Made by a program: the position numbers and the translations under genes. From RBG-16-34-14 sp963727535 (GTDB lineage Bacteria; Bacteroidota; Ignavibacteria; Ignavibacteriales; Ignavibacteriaceae): DNA of 64,000 nucleotides. The notes beneath the pieces were generated by a model that saw nothing but the letters and a program-made list of their open reading frames with translations, had not been told where the DNA came from and did not search any database. The DNA lies in contig CAVSGR010000006.1 of the NCBI GenBank assembly GCA_963727535.1, positions 1,302,001-1,366,000 on the forward strand, in the 5' to 3' direction. Positions 8,272 to 16,969 of this stretch are shown here, piece after piece (position 1 is the first letter of the stretch; the number at the start of each line of letters is the position of its first letter).

Positions 8272-9570
8272 TTATCTCTTATCAATGGGAACATAAGGAC
8301 GTTTTTGTTCGCCAATGTAAATTTGTCTTGGGCGGTATATTCTTGCACCGGGAGATTCCCTCATCTCTTTCCATTGTGCAATCCATCCCGGCAAACGACC
8401 AATTGCAAACATTACCGTGAACATATTTGTAGGTATTCCCATTGCGCGGTATATAATTCCGCTATAGAAATCTACGTTCGGATAAAGTTTCCTTTCAACA
8501 AAAAACTCATCTTTCAGAGCTATTTCTTCAAGGTTCCTTGCAATATCCAGAAGCGGATCTTTAACGCCAAGTTCTTTTAGAACTCTGTCAGCTGCACCCT
8601 TTAGTATTGTGGCTCTCGGATCAAAGTTTTTGTAAACTCTGTGTCCAAAACCCATCAGCTTGAATTTGGATTCTTTATCCTTTGCAAGACCGATGTACTT
8701 TTTATAATCGCCGCCATCTTCCTGAATCTTTTGCAGCATTGTAATTACCTGCTGGTTAGCACCGCCATGCAATGGTCCCCAAAGGGCACTTATGCCGGCA
8801 GAAATTGAAGCAAATAAGTTCGCCTCACTGCTGCCAACCATTCTTACTGTAGAAGTGCTGCAGTTTTGTTCATGATCTGCGTGAAGAATAAGAAGAAGAT
8901 CAAGTGCATCCACAACAGATTTGGGAACTTTATAAGGTTCGGAGGGAACGGCGAACATCATATTAAGAAGATCGGCAGTAAAGCTTAAATCATCTTTCGG
9001 ATAAATGTATGGCTGTCCTATAGATTTCTTATAAGAGAATGCTGCAATTGTTTTCAGCTTTGCCAGCAGACGTATGATGTTTAATTCTAGATCTGCTTTG
9101 TAATCGTGTTCCGGGTAATAAGCAGATAAGGAATTAACCATCGATGAAAGAATTCCCATCGGGTGCGCATTTGCCGAATAACCCTCAAAGAATTTTTTCA
9201 TATCCTCATGTATAAGGCTGTGATGCGCAAGTTTGTCCTTAAAGTCATCCAGGATTGACTTATTTGGCAGGTGACCGAAAATCAGGAGATAGCATACTTC
9301 AACGAAGTTCGATTTTCCGGCGAGTTCTTCAATCGGATAACCGCGGTATCTGAGTATTCCTTTTTCACCATCAATAAATGTAATTGCGCTCTGGCAGGAA
9401 CCGGTGTTTGCGTAACCGCTGTCGAGAGTTATAGCTTCTGTAATATTTCTGAGCTTACTAATGTCGATACCGGTTTCACCTTCTGTTCCGGTAATTACAG
9501 GTAGTTCATATTTCTTTCCTTTGAAAGTAAGAGTTGCGGTCCCGGCGAGCGATGTTTTTGTAGTTTCCAT
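8272..9570 (-). CDS. gltA: Citrate synthase
   Basis: 432 residues, the usual length of bacterial citrate synthase. It condenses oxaloacetate and acetyl-CoA to citrate at the entry of the TCA cycle, in the cytoplasm. Visible signatures are HADHEQNCSTSTVRMVGS (first catalytic His region), ALWGPLHGGANQQV (second His and acetyl-CoA site), KLMGFGHRVYKNFDPRA (His-Arg substrate site) and the C-terminal ARIYRPRQIYIGEQKRPYVP. The beta-rich N-terminal extension (TATLTFKGKKYELPVITG) is as in hexameric type II enzymes, where NADH can inhibit. The ATG is preceded by GGGGAGGT. It is monocistronic with its own terminator. A broken copy of its last codons lies at 6588-6630. Confidence 0.97.
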   Translation of the reverse strand: METTKTSLAGTATLTFKGKKYELPVITGTEGETGIDISKLRNITEAITLDSGYANTGSCQSAITFIDGEKGILRYRGYPIEELAGKSNFVEVCYLLIFGHLPNKSILDDFKDKLAHHSLIHEDMKKFFEGYSANAHPMGILSSMVNSLSAYYPEHDYKADLELNIIRLLAKLKTIAAFSYKKSIGQPYIYPKDDLSFTADLLNMMFAVPSEPYKVPKSVVDALDLLLILHADHEQNCSTSTVRMVGSSEANLFASISAGISALWGPLHGGANQQVITMLQKIQEDGGDYKKYIGLAKDKESKFKLMGFGHRVYKNFDPRATILKGAADRVLKELGVKDPLLDIARNLEEIALKDEFFVERKLYPNVDFYSGIIYRAMGIPTNMFTVMFAIGRLPGWIAQWKEMRESPGARIYRPRQIYIGEQKRPYVPIDKR

Positions 9571-9836
9571 ATTACCTCCCCGTAATAGTGGTTTGTTGTT
9601 AGTTTAATTATTTAAATATGTTTAGAAGAAATTTTTCTCCTCTCCTCTTATTTTTTTAACAACTTAAGTAGAAAACGGGATAATATCAACAACCGGTTTT
9701 TAATTCAGCATCCGGCATCCTGTATCAGGCATCAAGAGTCTCACAATCTTCTATTCCTTCTTGCATTTATATCTATTATTTCCCAATTTCAACATCAATT
9801 AATCTTAATTCTTCCATATTTTTCGGAGTTACATGT

Positions 9837-11921
9837 ATGGCAGAGAATAACTCAAGCGGCTCAAACTTCAAACCTTACATCTCACCAGAAGCATCAATTC
9901 CCGAATTCACTTTAAAATCTATCCTTATGGGTGCATTCTTTGGAATTCTGTTCGGTGCAGCAACTGTGTTCTTGGCTTTGAAGGCTGGGCTTACTGTTTC
10001 TGCATCTATCCCAATTGCAGTTCTTGCAATCTCAATAGGCAGAAAATATTTTAAAACAACAATCCTTGAAAATAATATTATTCAGACAACCGGTTCTGCA
10101 GGCGAATCTATTGCCGCCGGTGTTGTTTTTACATTACCGGCTTTTTTGTTCATGTCGATGAATGAAAATGGAGTAAGCATAGGTGCCAGTTATTTTAATT
10201 ACTGGACGATATTAGCGCTTGCTATGTTTGGTGGTGTTCTTGGAACTTTAATGATGATCCCTTTACGCCGTTCTTTGATTGTACAGGAACATCATACTCT
10301 ACCTTATCCTGAAGGGACTGCCTGCGCTTCAGTTTTGATAGCAGGTGATAAAGGTGGAGACTTTGCTAAAACTGCATACCAGGGATTATCGGTTGCACTT
10401 GTATATGCTTTGCTTCAGAGAGTTTTTCATGTTATTGCAGAAACACCAGCCTGGGTTTCAGCGCAGACAAATAAGTTTTTTCCCTCTGCCACTATAAACG
10501 CAGACATTACGCCGGAATATATTGGAGTAGGATATATTATTGGTCCCAGAATAGCCGGAGTTCTTGTTGCAGGTGGTGTTCTTGCTTGGCTGGGTTTAAT
10601 TCCACTTCTTGCTTCGTTGGTACCACCTGATGTTATAGCAGAACAGTTAGTAAAGCTTGGATATCTGAAAGATATGCTGACTGCCGGAGGTCCGGGAAAC
10701 TGGAATCCTGCTCTTCACACATTTGCAAGTTATCCTGATGCTATTTACCGGGCTTACGTAAGGCAGATTGGTGCAGGTGCCGTTGCAGCCGGCGGTTTAA
10801 TTACTTTGATTAAAACTTTTCCCACGATCATTTCTTCTTTTAAAGGAAGTGTAGCTTCTTTAAAGAATAGAGCTGGCAATGTTAAAATAATCCGTACAGA
10901 AAATGATCTTTCATTTGTTACTGTTATTGTAGGAAGCATTGGTCTGGTAATATTAATGATATTTCTTCCAATGATTCCGGGTGATACAATTGTTAATAAG
11001 TTTTTAATTGGAGTTCTTGTTATTGTTTTTGGATTTTTCTTTGTGACTGTATCAAGCCGTATTGTCGGAATAATCGGCTCCAGTTCAAATCCTATTTCCG
11101 GAATGACCATTGCAACATTAATGGGAACTGCTCTCATTTTTATTGCAGTCGGCTGGACTGGAAAGGTATTTGAACCGATGGCTCTTGTAGTTGGCGGCAT
11201 GATCTGTATAGCTGCCGCAAATGCCGGAGCTACTTCGCAAGATTTAAAAACAGGCTACATCATTGGAGCGACACCAAAATACCAGCAGATTGCCCTATTT
11301 GTAGGGGCAATTGTTTCATCTCTTATCATTGGCTGGACAATTCAGCAACTCGATTCGCCAACACCTGATATGGCTGCTTTGGGAATTACACACGCTATTG
11401 GCAGTGATAAATTTCCCGCACCTCAAGGTACATTGATGGCGACTTTAATAAAAGGTTTACTCTCGTTTAATCTTGACTGGCAATTCGTTTTAGTCGGTGC
11501 TTTTCTTGCAGTAACTGTTGAGTTATGTGGGGTAAATGCACTTTCATTTGCAGTTGGTGCTTATCTTCCTCTTTCAACCACATTACCGATTTTTGTTGGC
11601 GGTGCTATAAAAGGAATAAGTGATAAAATCGGAAAGAATAAAGGTGAAAAAATCGATGACAGTGAACTTGGTACAGGCAGTCTATTCGCAACGGGACTTG
11701 TTGCAGGAGGTGCCCTTGCGGGGGTCATAGTTGCCCTGCTCTCGGTTAATGATAATATCTTTAACTTTTTTAAATCAATAAGTACAGAAGGATTTTTAAC
11801 CGGATTATTAGGTGATGGCGGTTATACTTTACTTGGTGTAATTTTCTTTGGTCTAATGGGATGGATACTCTTTAGAGTATCGAGAAAACCACAGACTAAA
11901 ATTGAAGAAACCATAAACTAA
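9837..11921 (+). CDS. OPT family oligopeptide transporter
   Basis: 694 residues, highly hydrophobic with roughly 14-16 membrane segments, matching the bacterial OPT family of proton-coupled oligopeptide (or metal-chelate) symporters. Characteristic segments are ASIPEFTLKSILMGAFFGIL at the N-terminus, TTGSAGESIAAGVVFTLPA, HHTLPYPEGTACASVLIAG and a conserved SSNPISGMTIATL. The substrate cannot be read from the sequence; small peptides are likely. The gene is followed after five bases by an MFS transporter gene, so the two are probably co-transcribed and may act on related compounds. It is divergent from citrate synthase. Confidence 0.93.
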   Translation: MAENNSSGSNFKPYISPEASIPEFTLKSILMGAFFGILFGAATVFLALKAGLTVSASIPIAVLAISIGRKYFKTTILENNIIQTTGSAGESIAAGVVFTLPAFLFMSMNENGVSIGASYFNYWTILALAMFGGVLGTLMMIPLRRSLIVQEHHTLPYPEGTACASVLIAGDKGGDFAKTAYQGLSVALVYALLQRVFHVIAETPAWVSAQTNKFFPSATINADITPEYIGVGYIIGPRIAGVLVAGGVLAWLGLIPLLASLVPPDVIAEQLVKLGYLKDMLTAGGPGNWNPALHTFASYPDAIYRAYVRQIGAGAVAAGGLITLIKTFPTIISSFKGSVASLKNRAGNVKIIRTENDLSFVTVIVGSIGLVILMIFLPMIPGDTIVNKFLIGVLVIVFGFFFVTVSSRIVGIIGSSSNPISGMTIATLMGTALIFIAVGWTGKVFEPMALVVGGMICIAAANAGATSQDLKTGYIIGATPKYQQIALFVGAIVSSLIIGWTIQQLDSPTPDMAALGITHAIGSDKFPAPQGTLMATLIKGLLSFNLDWQFVLVGAFLAVTVELCGVNALSFAVGAYLPLSTTLPIFVGGAIKGISDKIGKNKGEKIDDSELGTGSLFATGLVAGGALAGVIVALLSVNDNIFNFFKSISTEGFLTGLLGDGGYTLLGVIFFGLMGWILFRVSRKPQTKIEETIN

Positions 11922-11926
11922 ATTAT

Positions 11927-13240
11927 ATGGCAGAATTAAACAATCCTTCTCTAGTGAAAAAAGAGCCGCCCGCCTTTTTCAGGTGGCTGGTTTTAGCGTC
12001 TCTAAGTATTGCAATGTTCGGCAACTACTATGTGTACGATTCAATTTCTCTCGTTGCCGATCAATTAAAAACTCAACTAAATTTTTCCGACCTGGATATC
12101 GGGCAAATGTATTCATATTATAGCATTGCCGCCATCATAGTTTTGATATTTGGTGGAATCTTAGTTGACAAGTGGGGCACTAAAAAATCGGCGTTAGTAT
12201 TTGCAATCATTTGTACTGTTTCAGGATTCCTTACTGCTTTTGGACCGAATCTTTATATTATGCTTGCCGGTAGATTTCTGCTTGGCATTGGATCTGAACC
12301 ATTAATAGTCGCCATTACAGTAGCAATTGCAAAGTGGTTTAAAGGCAGACAATTGGGTTTTGCATTAGGCATTAATCTTTTTCTTGCCCGCGCAGGCACA
12401 TACAGTGTTGATAATTCACCTTCAATCTTTCCCGGGCTTTACGACAAAGGCTACGAGGGACCATTATTAGTTGCTGCACTTATAGGGATGCTTGCCTTGA
12501 TAGGAATACTTATTTATGCAATTCTCGAACACAGGGGAGAAAGGCTATTTGTTCTCGGTGAAGGTAGTAAGAGTGATAAACTTAAACTGAAGGGTTTTTT
12601 CAAGTTTAGCAAATCTTTTTGGTACATAACTTTATTATGTGTTACTTTTTATTCGGCTATCTTCCCCTTTAGAGCTTTTGCTGTAAAGTTCTTTATGGAA
12701 AGCCATAATATTTCCAGGGAAATGGCTGGCGGATTCATCTCGTGGTTACCTCTGGCAGCTATGATAGCAACTCCGCTTATTGGACTTCTTGTTGATTATA
12801 TAGGAAAGCGGGCATTGTTAATGACATTTGGATCAATTTTATTACTACCGGTCTATTTACTAATGGGGTACACAAACATTTCACTTTATGTCCCTGTTAT
12901 TATGATGGGAGTAGCATTTTCGTTAATACCTGCAATAATGTGGCCATCCGTTGCTTATATTGTTGAAGAAAAAAGACTCGGCTCCGGATATGCTTTAATG
13001 ACATTAATCCAACAGATTGGTATGGCTCTTTTCCCTATTATTATTGGTGTAGCAAATGACTATGCGGGTGCTAGTGCTGCAAACCCGGGAGGATATCATC
13101 TTGGAATGTGGATATTTTCATCGCTTGGATTATTAGGGTTATTATTTTCTTTCCTTTTAAGAAAATCAGAAGCAGGTCCTCATGGACATGGACTTGAAAA
13201 AGGGATGAAATTTGGAGCTCAAAAGGCAAATGCGAATTAG
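11927..13240 (+). CDS. MFS transporter
   Basis: 437 residues with 12 predicted membrane segments. The loop between TM2 and TM3 carries GGILVDKWGTKKSAL, the major facilitator signature, and a second copy LLVDYIGKRALLM is seen after TM8, as expected for the two-fold MFS repeat. TM4-5 contain AGRFLLGIGSEPLIVAI and ALGINLFLARAGTY. The C-terminal tail is short, His-rich (GPHGHGLEKG) and cytoplasmic. The substrate is unknown. The start lies five bases downstream of the OPT gene stop, so the pair forms an operon, which hints at linked import or export of peptide-derived compounds. Confidence 0.92.
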   Translation: MAELNNPSLVKKEPPAFFRWLVLASLSIAMFGNYYVYDSISLVADQLKTQLNFSDLDIGQMYSYYSIAAIIVLIFGGILVDKWGTKKSALVFAIICTVSGFLTAFGPNLYIMLAGRFLLGIGSEPLIVAITVAIAKWFKGRQLGFALGINLFLARAGTYSVDNSPSIFPGLYDKGYEGPLLVAALIGMLALIGILIYAILEHRGERLFVLGEGSKSDKLKLKGFFKFSKSFWYITLLCVTFYSAIFPFRAFAVKFFMESHNISREMAGGFISWLPLAAMIATPLIGLLVDYIGKRALLMTFGSILLLPVYLLMGYTNISLYVPVIMMGVAFSLIPAIMWPSVAYIVEEKRLGSGYALMTLIQQIGMALFPIIIGVANDYAGASAANPGGYHLGMWIFSSLGLLGLLFSFLLRKSEAGPHGHGLEKGMKFGAQKANAN

Positions 13241-13318
13241 AAAATATTTATGACTTAGTATTGCTGTACTTTTTAATAGATAATGTTTGTATGTTGGGGA
13301 AGATAGTGCCGAGGTGTT

Positions 13319-14095
13319 ATGCTTTTTTGTCATGTTTTTGTGCGAAAGATATCTTCAGTTTTTCTTTTCTTTTTAATTACTGCATCAACTGTTAATGCTC
13401 AATCCTTCGGTTTCGGTTGTCTCGGTTTTGTTGGTGGTTATGGCGGATATAGTTACCAGGAGTACAAACCGGACGGCTTAAACAATTATGTAGATGTTTT
13501 TAACCAGGTAAGGAGAGATTCTTTAACTTCTCCAATGGAAAAATTTGGAAAGGCATCAGGTTATAGAGTAGGATTAAATTTTTTCCGTGCTAAAATGGAT
13601 AACTTTGTTCTTACAACTAAGGGATATTATCAATTGATTTCGGAAAATCATGAAGCGTTGGAAAAATTTGGAATGGGAACGCGTTCAACTTCTTTAAAGC
13701 TCGAAGTAATGAACTGGGGAGTTGGAATCGATCTCGGTATTTCCATTACTAAAGCGATAAGCTGGAAGGTTGTTGATGGAGCTTTGAATTTTAACAACAT
13801 AACGTTGACAAGGACTGAAAATAAAACCGGAGCACAAACAATAATAAAAAAATATAAAACCAAATCCACAAACCTTGGGTACTCAATTGGTACCGGTTTT
13901 ATTCTCGATGTTATTGATGAATATGTAAGTATAGAAGGGGTAGCGGCTTATACACAGCTTTCAGTAGATAACCTTCAGATGGATAATGGAACTTTGCTTA
14001 CCCAAAATGAAACCACCGCACAACCGATGACTAATTTTATAAGTGTAGGGGGATTTAACGTTGTTGTACAGCTTAATGTTGGGTTTCCGTTATAG
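13319..14095 (+). CDS. Secreted protein, probable outer-membrane beta-barrel
   Basis: 258 residues with a signal peptide (about residues 1-28, ending VNAQS) and then Gly- and aromatic-rich alternating strands (GFVGGYGGYSYQEY, GYRVGLNFFRAKM, LGYSIGTGFILDVIDEY, VGGFNVVVQLNVGFPL), typical of small outer-membrane barrels. The chain ends in a beta strand, though with Leu instead of Phe. I do not recognise a specific family. The ATG follows GAGGTG at proper distance. Neighbours on both sides are separate transcription units. Confidence 0.78.
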   Translation: MLFCHVFVRKISSVFLFFLITASTVNAQSFGFGCLGFVGGYGGYSYQEYKPDGLNNYVDVFNQVRRDSLTSPMEKFGKASGYRVGLNFFRAKMDNFVLTTKGYYQLISENHEALEKFGMGTRSTSLKLEVMNWGVGIDLGISITKAISWKVVDGALNFNNITLTRTENKTGAQTIIKKYKTKSTNLGYSIGTGFILDVIDEYVSIEGVAAYTQLSVDNLQMDNGTLLTQNETTAQPMTNFISVGGFNVVVQLNVGFPL

Positions 14096-14542
14096 AGGGG
14101 GAATCACCTAATTTATTAACCAAATCAACCTATTAATTTTAATAACTACGTAATTGAGCTTATTATTAGCAGGTAGTAAAATTCTGTACATTTTTACTTC
14201 CCTGAGCATCCCTCTGGCACCCAGTTTGCCATTTATAAGTATTCTAATGTTAGAATTATAAAATATGCCATTAGATGAAGCATACAGACTGAAAAAAGAA
14301 AAACCCAGTAGTATGCGCCGGAATTAAGACAGAATGAGTAAATATTTCAGAAAGAAACCGGTTAATAGTACTGTCTTGCTGAAATAACTTAATAATATTT
14401 GATATTGATGATTAGGTTCTGGCTTCGTTGCATTTTTGTCTGCAAAAAAATATTGAATTTTCTTTCCTGAGTAGCCATTCAAAATTTCCAACCGGAGTAA
14501 TGATTTAAAGTCAATTGTCACTAATCCTAGGAGGAGTACAAT
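14096..14542. other. Intergenic region, no gene seen
   Basis: About 450 bases without a convincing frame on either strand. It presumably holds the promoter of the TolC/PhnD/kinase operon; the GGAGGAG ribosome binding site at 14530-14536 belongs to that operon. No RNA motif or repeat was recognised. Confidence 0.6.
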
Positions 14543-15997
14543 ATGAATAAGATCAATATGGATTTTTCGAATGCAGCAAGTAGAGTTTTGAAACTTATCT
14601 TTCTATCGCTTTTACTTTCTCTATCCACAATAAAACCGCAGGAAAATTTATCAAGTGATTTAACGCAGCTTAAGATGCTTTCATTAAATGAATGCATTGA
14701 CATAGCCCTGGAAAATAATCACAAGATTAAGACGTCAAAGTATGGAATCAGTATAGCAGAATCGCAAATAGAACAGTCGGAATCCGGCTACTGGCCGCAG
14801 CTTTTGTTAAAAGCAAATTACAGTTTACTTGACCAGGATCCACTGTTTGTAATGCCTGCGTTTAAAATGAAACTGCCATCGGTTGCACTTCCTGGTTTTA
14901 ATCTGCAGTTAGATGATATTGACGTTCCGCAGCAGAATGTAAAATTAATGGACAAACAAAATATTCAAGCGGCTCTTGAACTGGTTTACCCGATTTATAC
15001 AGGAGGAAAAGTTCAATCACTTAACAAACAGGCAGAATACGGATATGAAATTGCAAAGCAGGAATTAAGGAAAACTGACCTTGAAGTTAAATATGATGTA
15101 ATACGTTTTTATTATGCAGTTGTACTTTCAAAAAACCTTTACCATGTCGGAGAAGAAGCGGTGGACAGACTTGGGGCTACGTTAAGTTTAACCGAGAGTC
15201 TGTATAAAAATGGTTCGGGGAAAGTTACTAAGATTGACTATCTGAGAACTAAAATAATGGTTGACCAGGCGCGTACTTTTTTATCACAGTTTGAAAATAA
15301 TATTAAGAACTCTAAAGCAGCACTTCGTTTTTCAATCGGAATAAATGCGGAATATGATTTTGATATTAGTGAAACTGAAATTCCCTTTACTCCTGATAAA
15401 ATGGATGCTAACTCTTTTCTTGCAGAAGTATATAAATACAACCCGGATTGGTTAAAATTAAACTCAGCAGTTAATGTATATAATTCAAAATTAGATGAGG
15501 CAAAAAGCGGATACTATCCCAACATTGCTTTCTTTGCAAACCTTCGGCACAACATAAATTCATACGATTACGGTATTGTTAACTCGACAAATAGAACAAT
15601 GATGACTATTGGTGTTGGATTAGAAATGCCGCTCTTCTCTGGTTTTAGAACAAGCTCACAAGTTGATGAAGCTGAACTTGGGATAAAGAAAATTGAAGAA
15701 GAAAAACTGCTGCTCAACGATGCACTAATTCTGCAAATAAACGAAGCATATAATAATGCCAAAACAAATTCCGATCAGGTTGAAAAAATTCTTGAAGCGG
15801 CAAATACTGCTGAAGAAAACAGGTCGCTTAATGAAAGAGCTTTTCAGCAGGACCTTGTTGAAGCAAAAGACCTTGTCGAAGCTCAGATAATGGAATCCTT
15901 TGTAAAAGCTCAATACCTGAAGGCTTTGTATGATCATATATTATCCCAGGCGAAGCTGGATTTACTTACCGGCACCGAATTAAAAAAATCAGAATAA
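14543..15997 (+). CDS. TolC family outer-membrane efflux protein
   Basis: 484 residues with a signal sequence, then the repeated TolC fold. The first half starts MLSLNECIDIALENNHKIKT and has GISIAESQIEQSESGYWPQL; the second has KLDEAKSGYYPNIAFFANL and FRTSSQVDEAELGIKKIEE. The long coiled-coil helices (residues about 155-260 and 370-470) form the periplasmic tunnel. Such proteins provide the outer-membrane exit duct for RND or ABC exporters or type I secretion. No exporter gene is next to it; instead it leads an operon with a PhnD-like binding protein and a histidine kinase. The start is backed by TAGGAGGAG upstream. Confidence 0.92.
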   Translation: MNKINMDFSNAASRVLKLIFLSLLLSLSTIKPQENLSSDLTQLKMLSLNECIDIALENNHKIKTSKYGISIAESQIEQSESGYWPQLLLKANYSLLDQDPLFVMPAFKMKLPSVALPGFNLQLDDIDVPQQNVKLMDKQNIQAALELVYPIYTGGKVQSLNKQAEYGYEIAKQELRKTDLEVKYDVIRFYYAVVLSKNLYHVGEEAVDRLGATLSLTESLYKNGSGKVTKIDYLRTKIMVDQARTFLSQFENNIKNSKAALRFSIGINAEYDFDISETEIPFTPDKMDANSFLAEVYKYNPDWLKLNSAVNVYNSKLDEAKSGYYPNIAFFANLRHNINSYDYGIVNSTNRTMMTIGVGLEMPLFSGFRTSSQVDEAELGIKKIEEEKLLLNDALILQINEAYNNAKTNSDQVEKILEAANTAEENRSLNERAFQQDLVEAKDLVEAQIMESFVKAQYLKALYDHILSQAKLDLLTGTELKKSE

Positions 15998-16042
15998 TTA
16001 TTACTAGCAGGAATTAATAAACTTAAACCAGAAAAAAACGTT

Positions 16043-16969
16043 ATGAAAAAAACAAAATTAAAAATTTTCGCAACCGCATTTATTCTTTTCATAAGTATAA
16101 TATTCATCTCTGAGAATTATTCGCAAACATCCGTTGGGAAGAAGAATATTCCAACTTACAAGGTTGTCTTCTTAAAAAATCTTTTTACAGAAGTAAATTA
16201 CAATGATGCTGCAGCCGCACTAAAAGTATGGATAGAGGAACTGGGAACAACTCTTAGCCCATCTTTCAAATTAGATGTGATACTATTAGGAAGTATTGAA
16301 GAAATTCAACAATATCAGAAACAAAATGAAGTTGCCCTGATAACATTAAACGCAGTCGATTATCTGCAGAATAAAGACAAACTTAATCTTGAAGGAGCTT
16401 TTGTACCACTTATTAATGGAAAAGCGGAGATTGAATATATTCTTCTTACCAAAAAGAATTTAAACACGATTGGAGACCTGGGAAAAAGCAAAATCGGTAT
16501 GCTATCGGTTTTTAATAGTCCAATGCCACATTTGTGGCTTGATGTGATATTGGCTAAAAAGAAAATGACTGAAAAAGAAAAACATTTCATCAAAATAGTT
16601 GAAGCTGAAAATGAGTCAAAATTAATTTTATCACTTTTCTTTGGTCAGATAGATGCTTGCATTGTCAAAAAGGAAACATTTGATCTTATGGTAGAGCTTA
16701 ATTCGCAATTAGGTAATCAACTTAAGATTATTGACACCCTGAAGGGAATGATCGCATCAGTTACATGTTTTCCAGAAAGCTTTAAGAGTAAAAAAAATAG
16801 ACAAAACATTATTAATGCTTCGAAACAATTAAATAGTTATACAATAGGAAAGCAAATATATACATTTATGAAAATTGGCGGAGTTGAACGGTTTAAAGAA
16901 GAAGATATTAGTGAAGTAAAAAAATTGTTAAATGACCATAAAAAATATTGTGAAAATAATTTGAAATGA
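16043..16969 (+). CDS. PhnD/PhnD-like periplasmic substrate-binding protein
   Basis: 308 residues, signal peptide (residues 1-28), then a class II periplasmic binding fold of the PhnD/SsuA-like type: YKVVFLKNLFTEVNYNDA, VALITLNAVDYLQ, GDLGKSKIGMLSVFNSPMPH, FFGQIDACIVKKETFDLM. Classical PhnD binds phosphonate or phosphite for an ABC importer, but no permease or ATPase is encoded nearby. The gene overlaps the following histidine kinase by four bases (ATGA), so the likely role is as the ligand-binding partner of that kinase. The ligand is unknown. Confidence 0.85.
   Translation: MKKTKLKIFATAFILFISIIFISENYSQTSVGKKNIPTYKVVFLKNLFTEVNYNDAAAALKVWIEELGTTLSPSFKLDVILLGSIEEIQQYQKQNEVALITLNAVDYLQNKDKLNLEGAFVPLINGKAEIEYILLTKKNLNTIGDLGKSKIGMLSVFNSPMPHLWLDVILAKKKMTEKEKHFIKIVEAENESKLILSLFFGQIDACIVKKETFDLMVELNSQLGNQLKIIDTLKGMIASVTCFPESFKSKKNRQNIINASKQLNSYTIGKQIYTFMKIGGVERFKEEDISEVKKLLNDHKKYCENNLK

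Noticed and set aside
10754..11200. A 148-residue minus-strand frame inside the OPT transporter gene
   Set aside because: It is a shadow of a strong membrane-protein gene; codon bias of the plus strand explains it.
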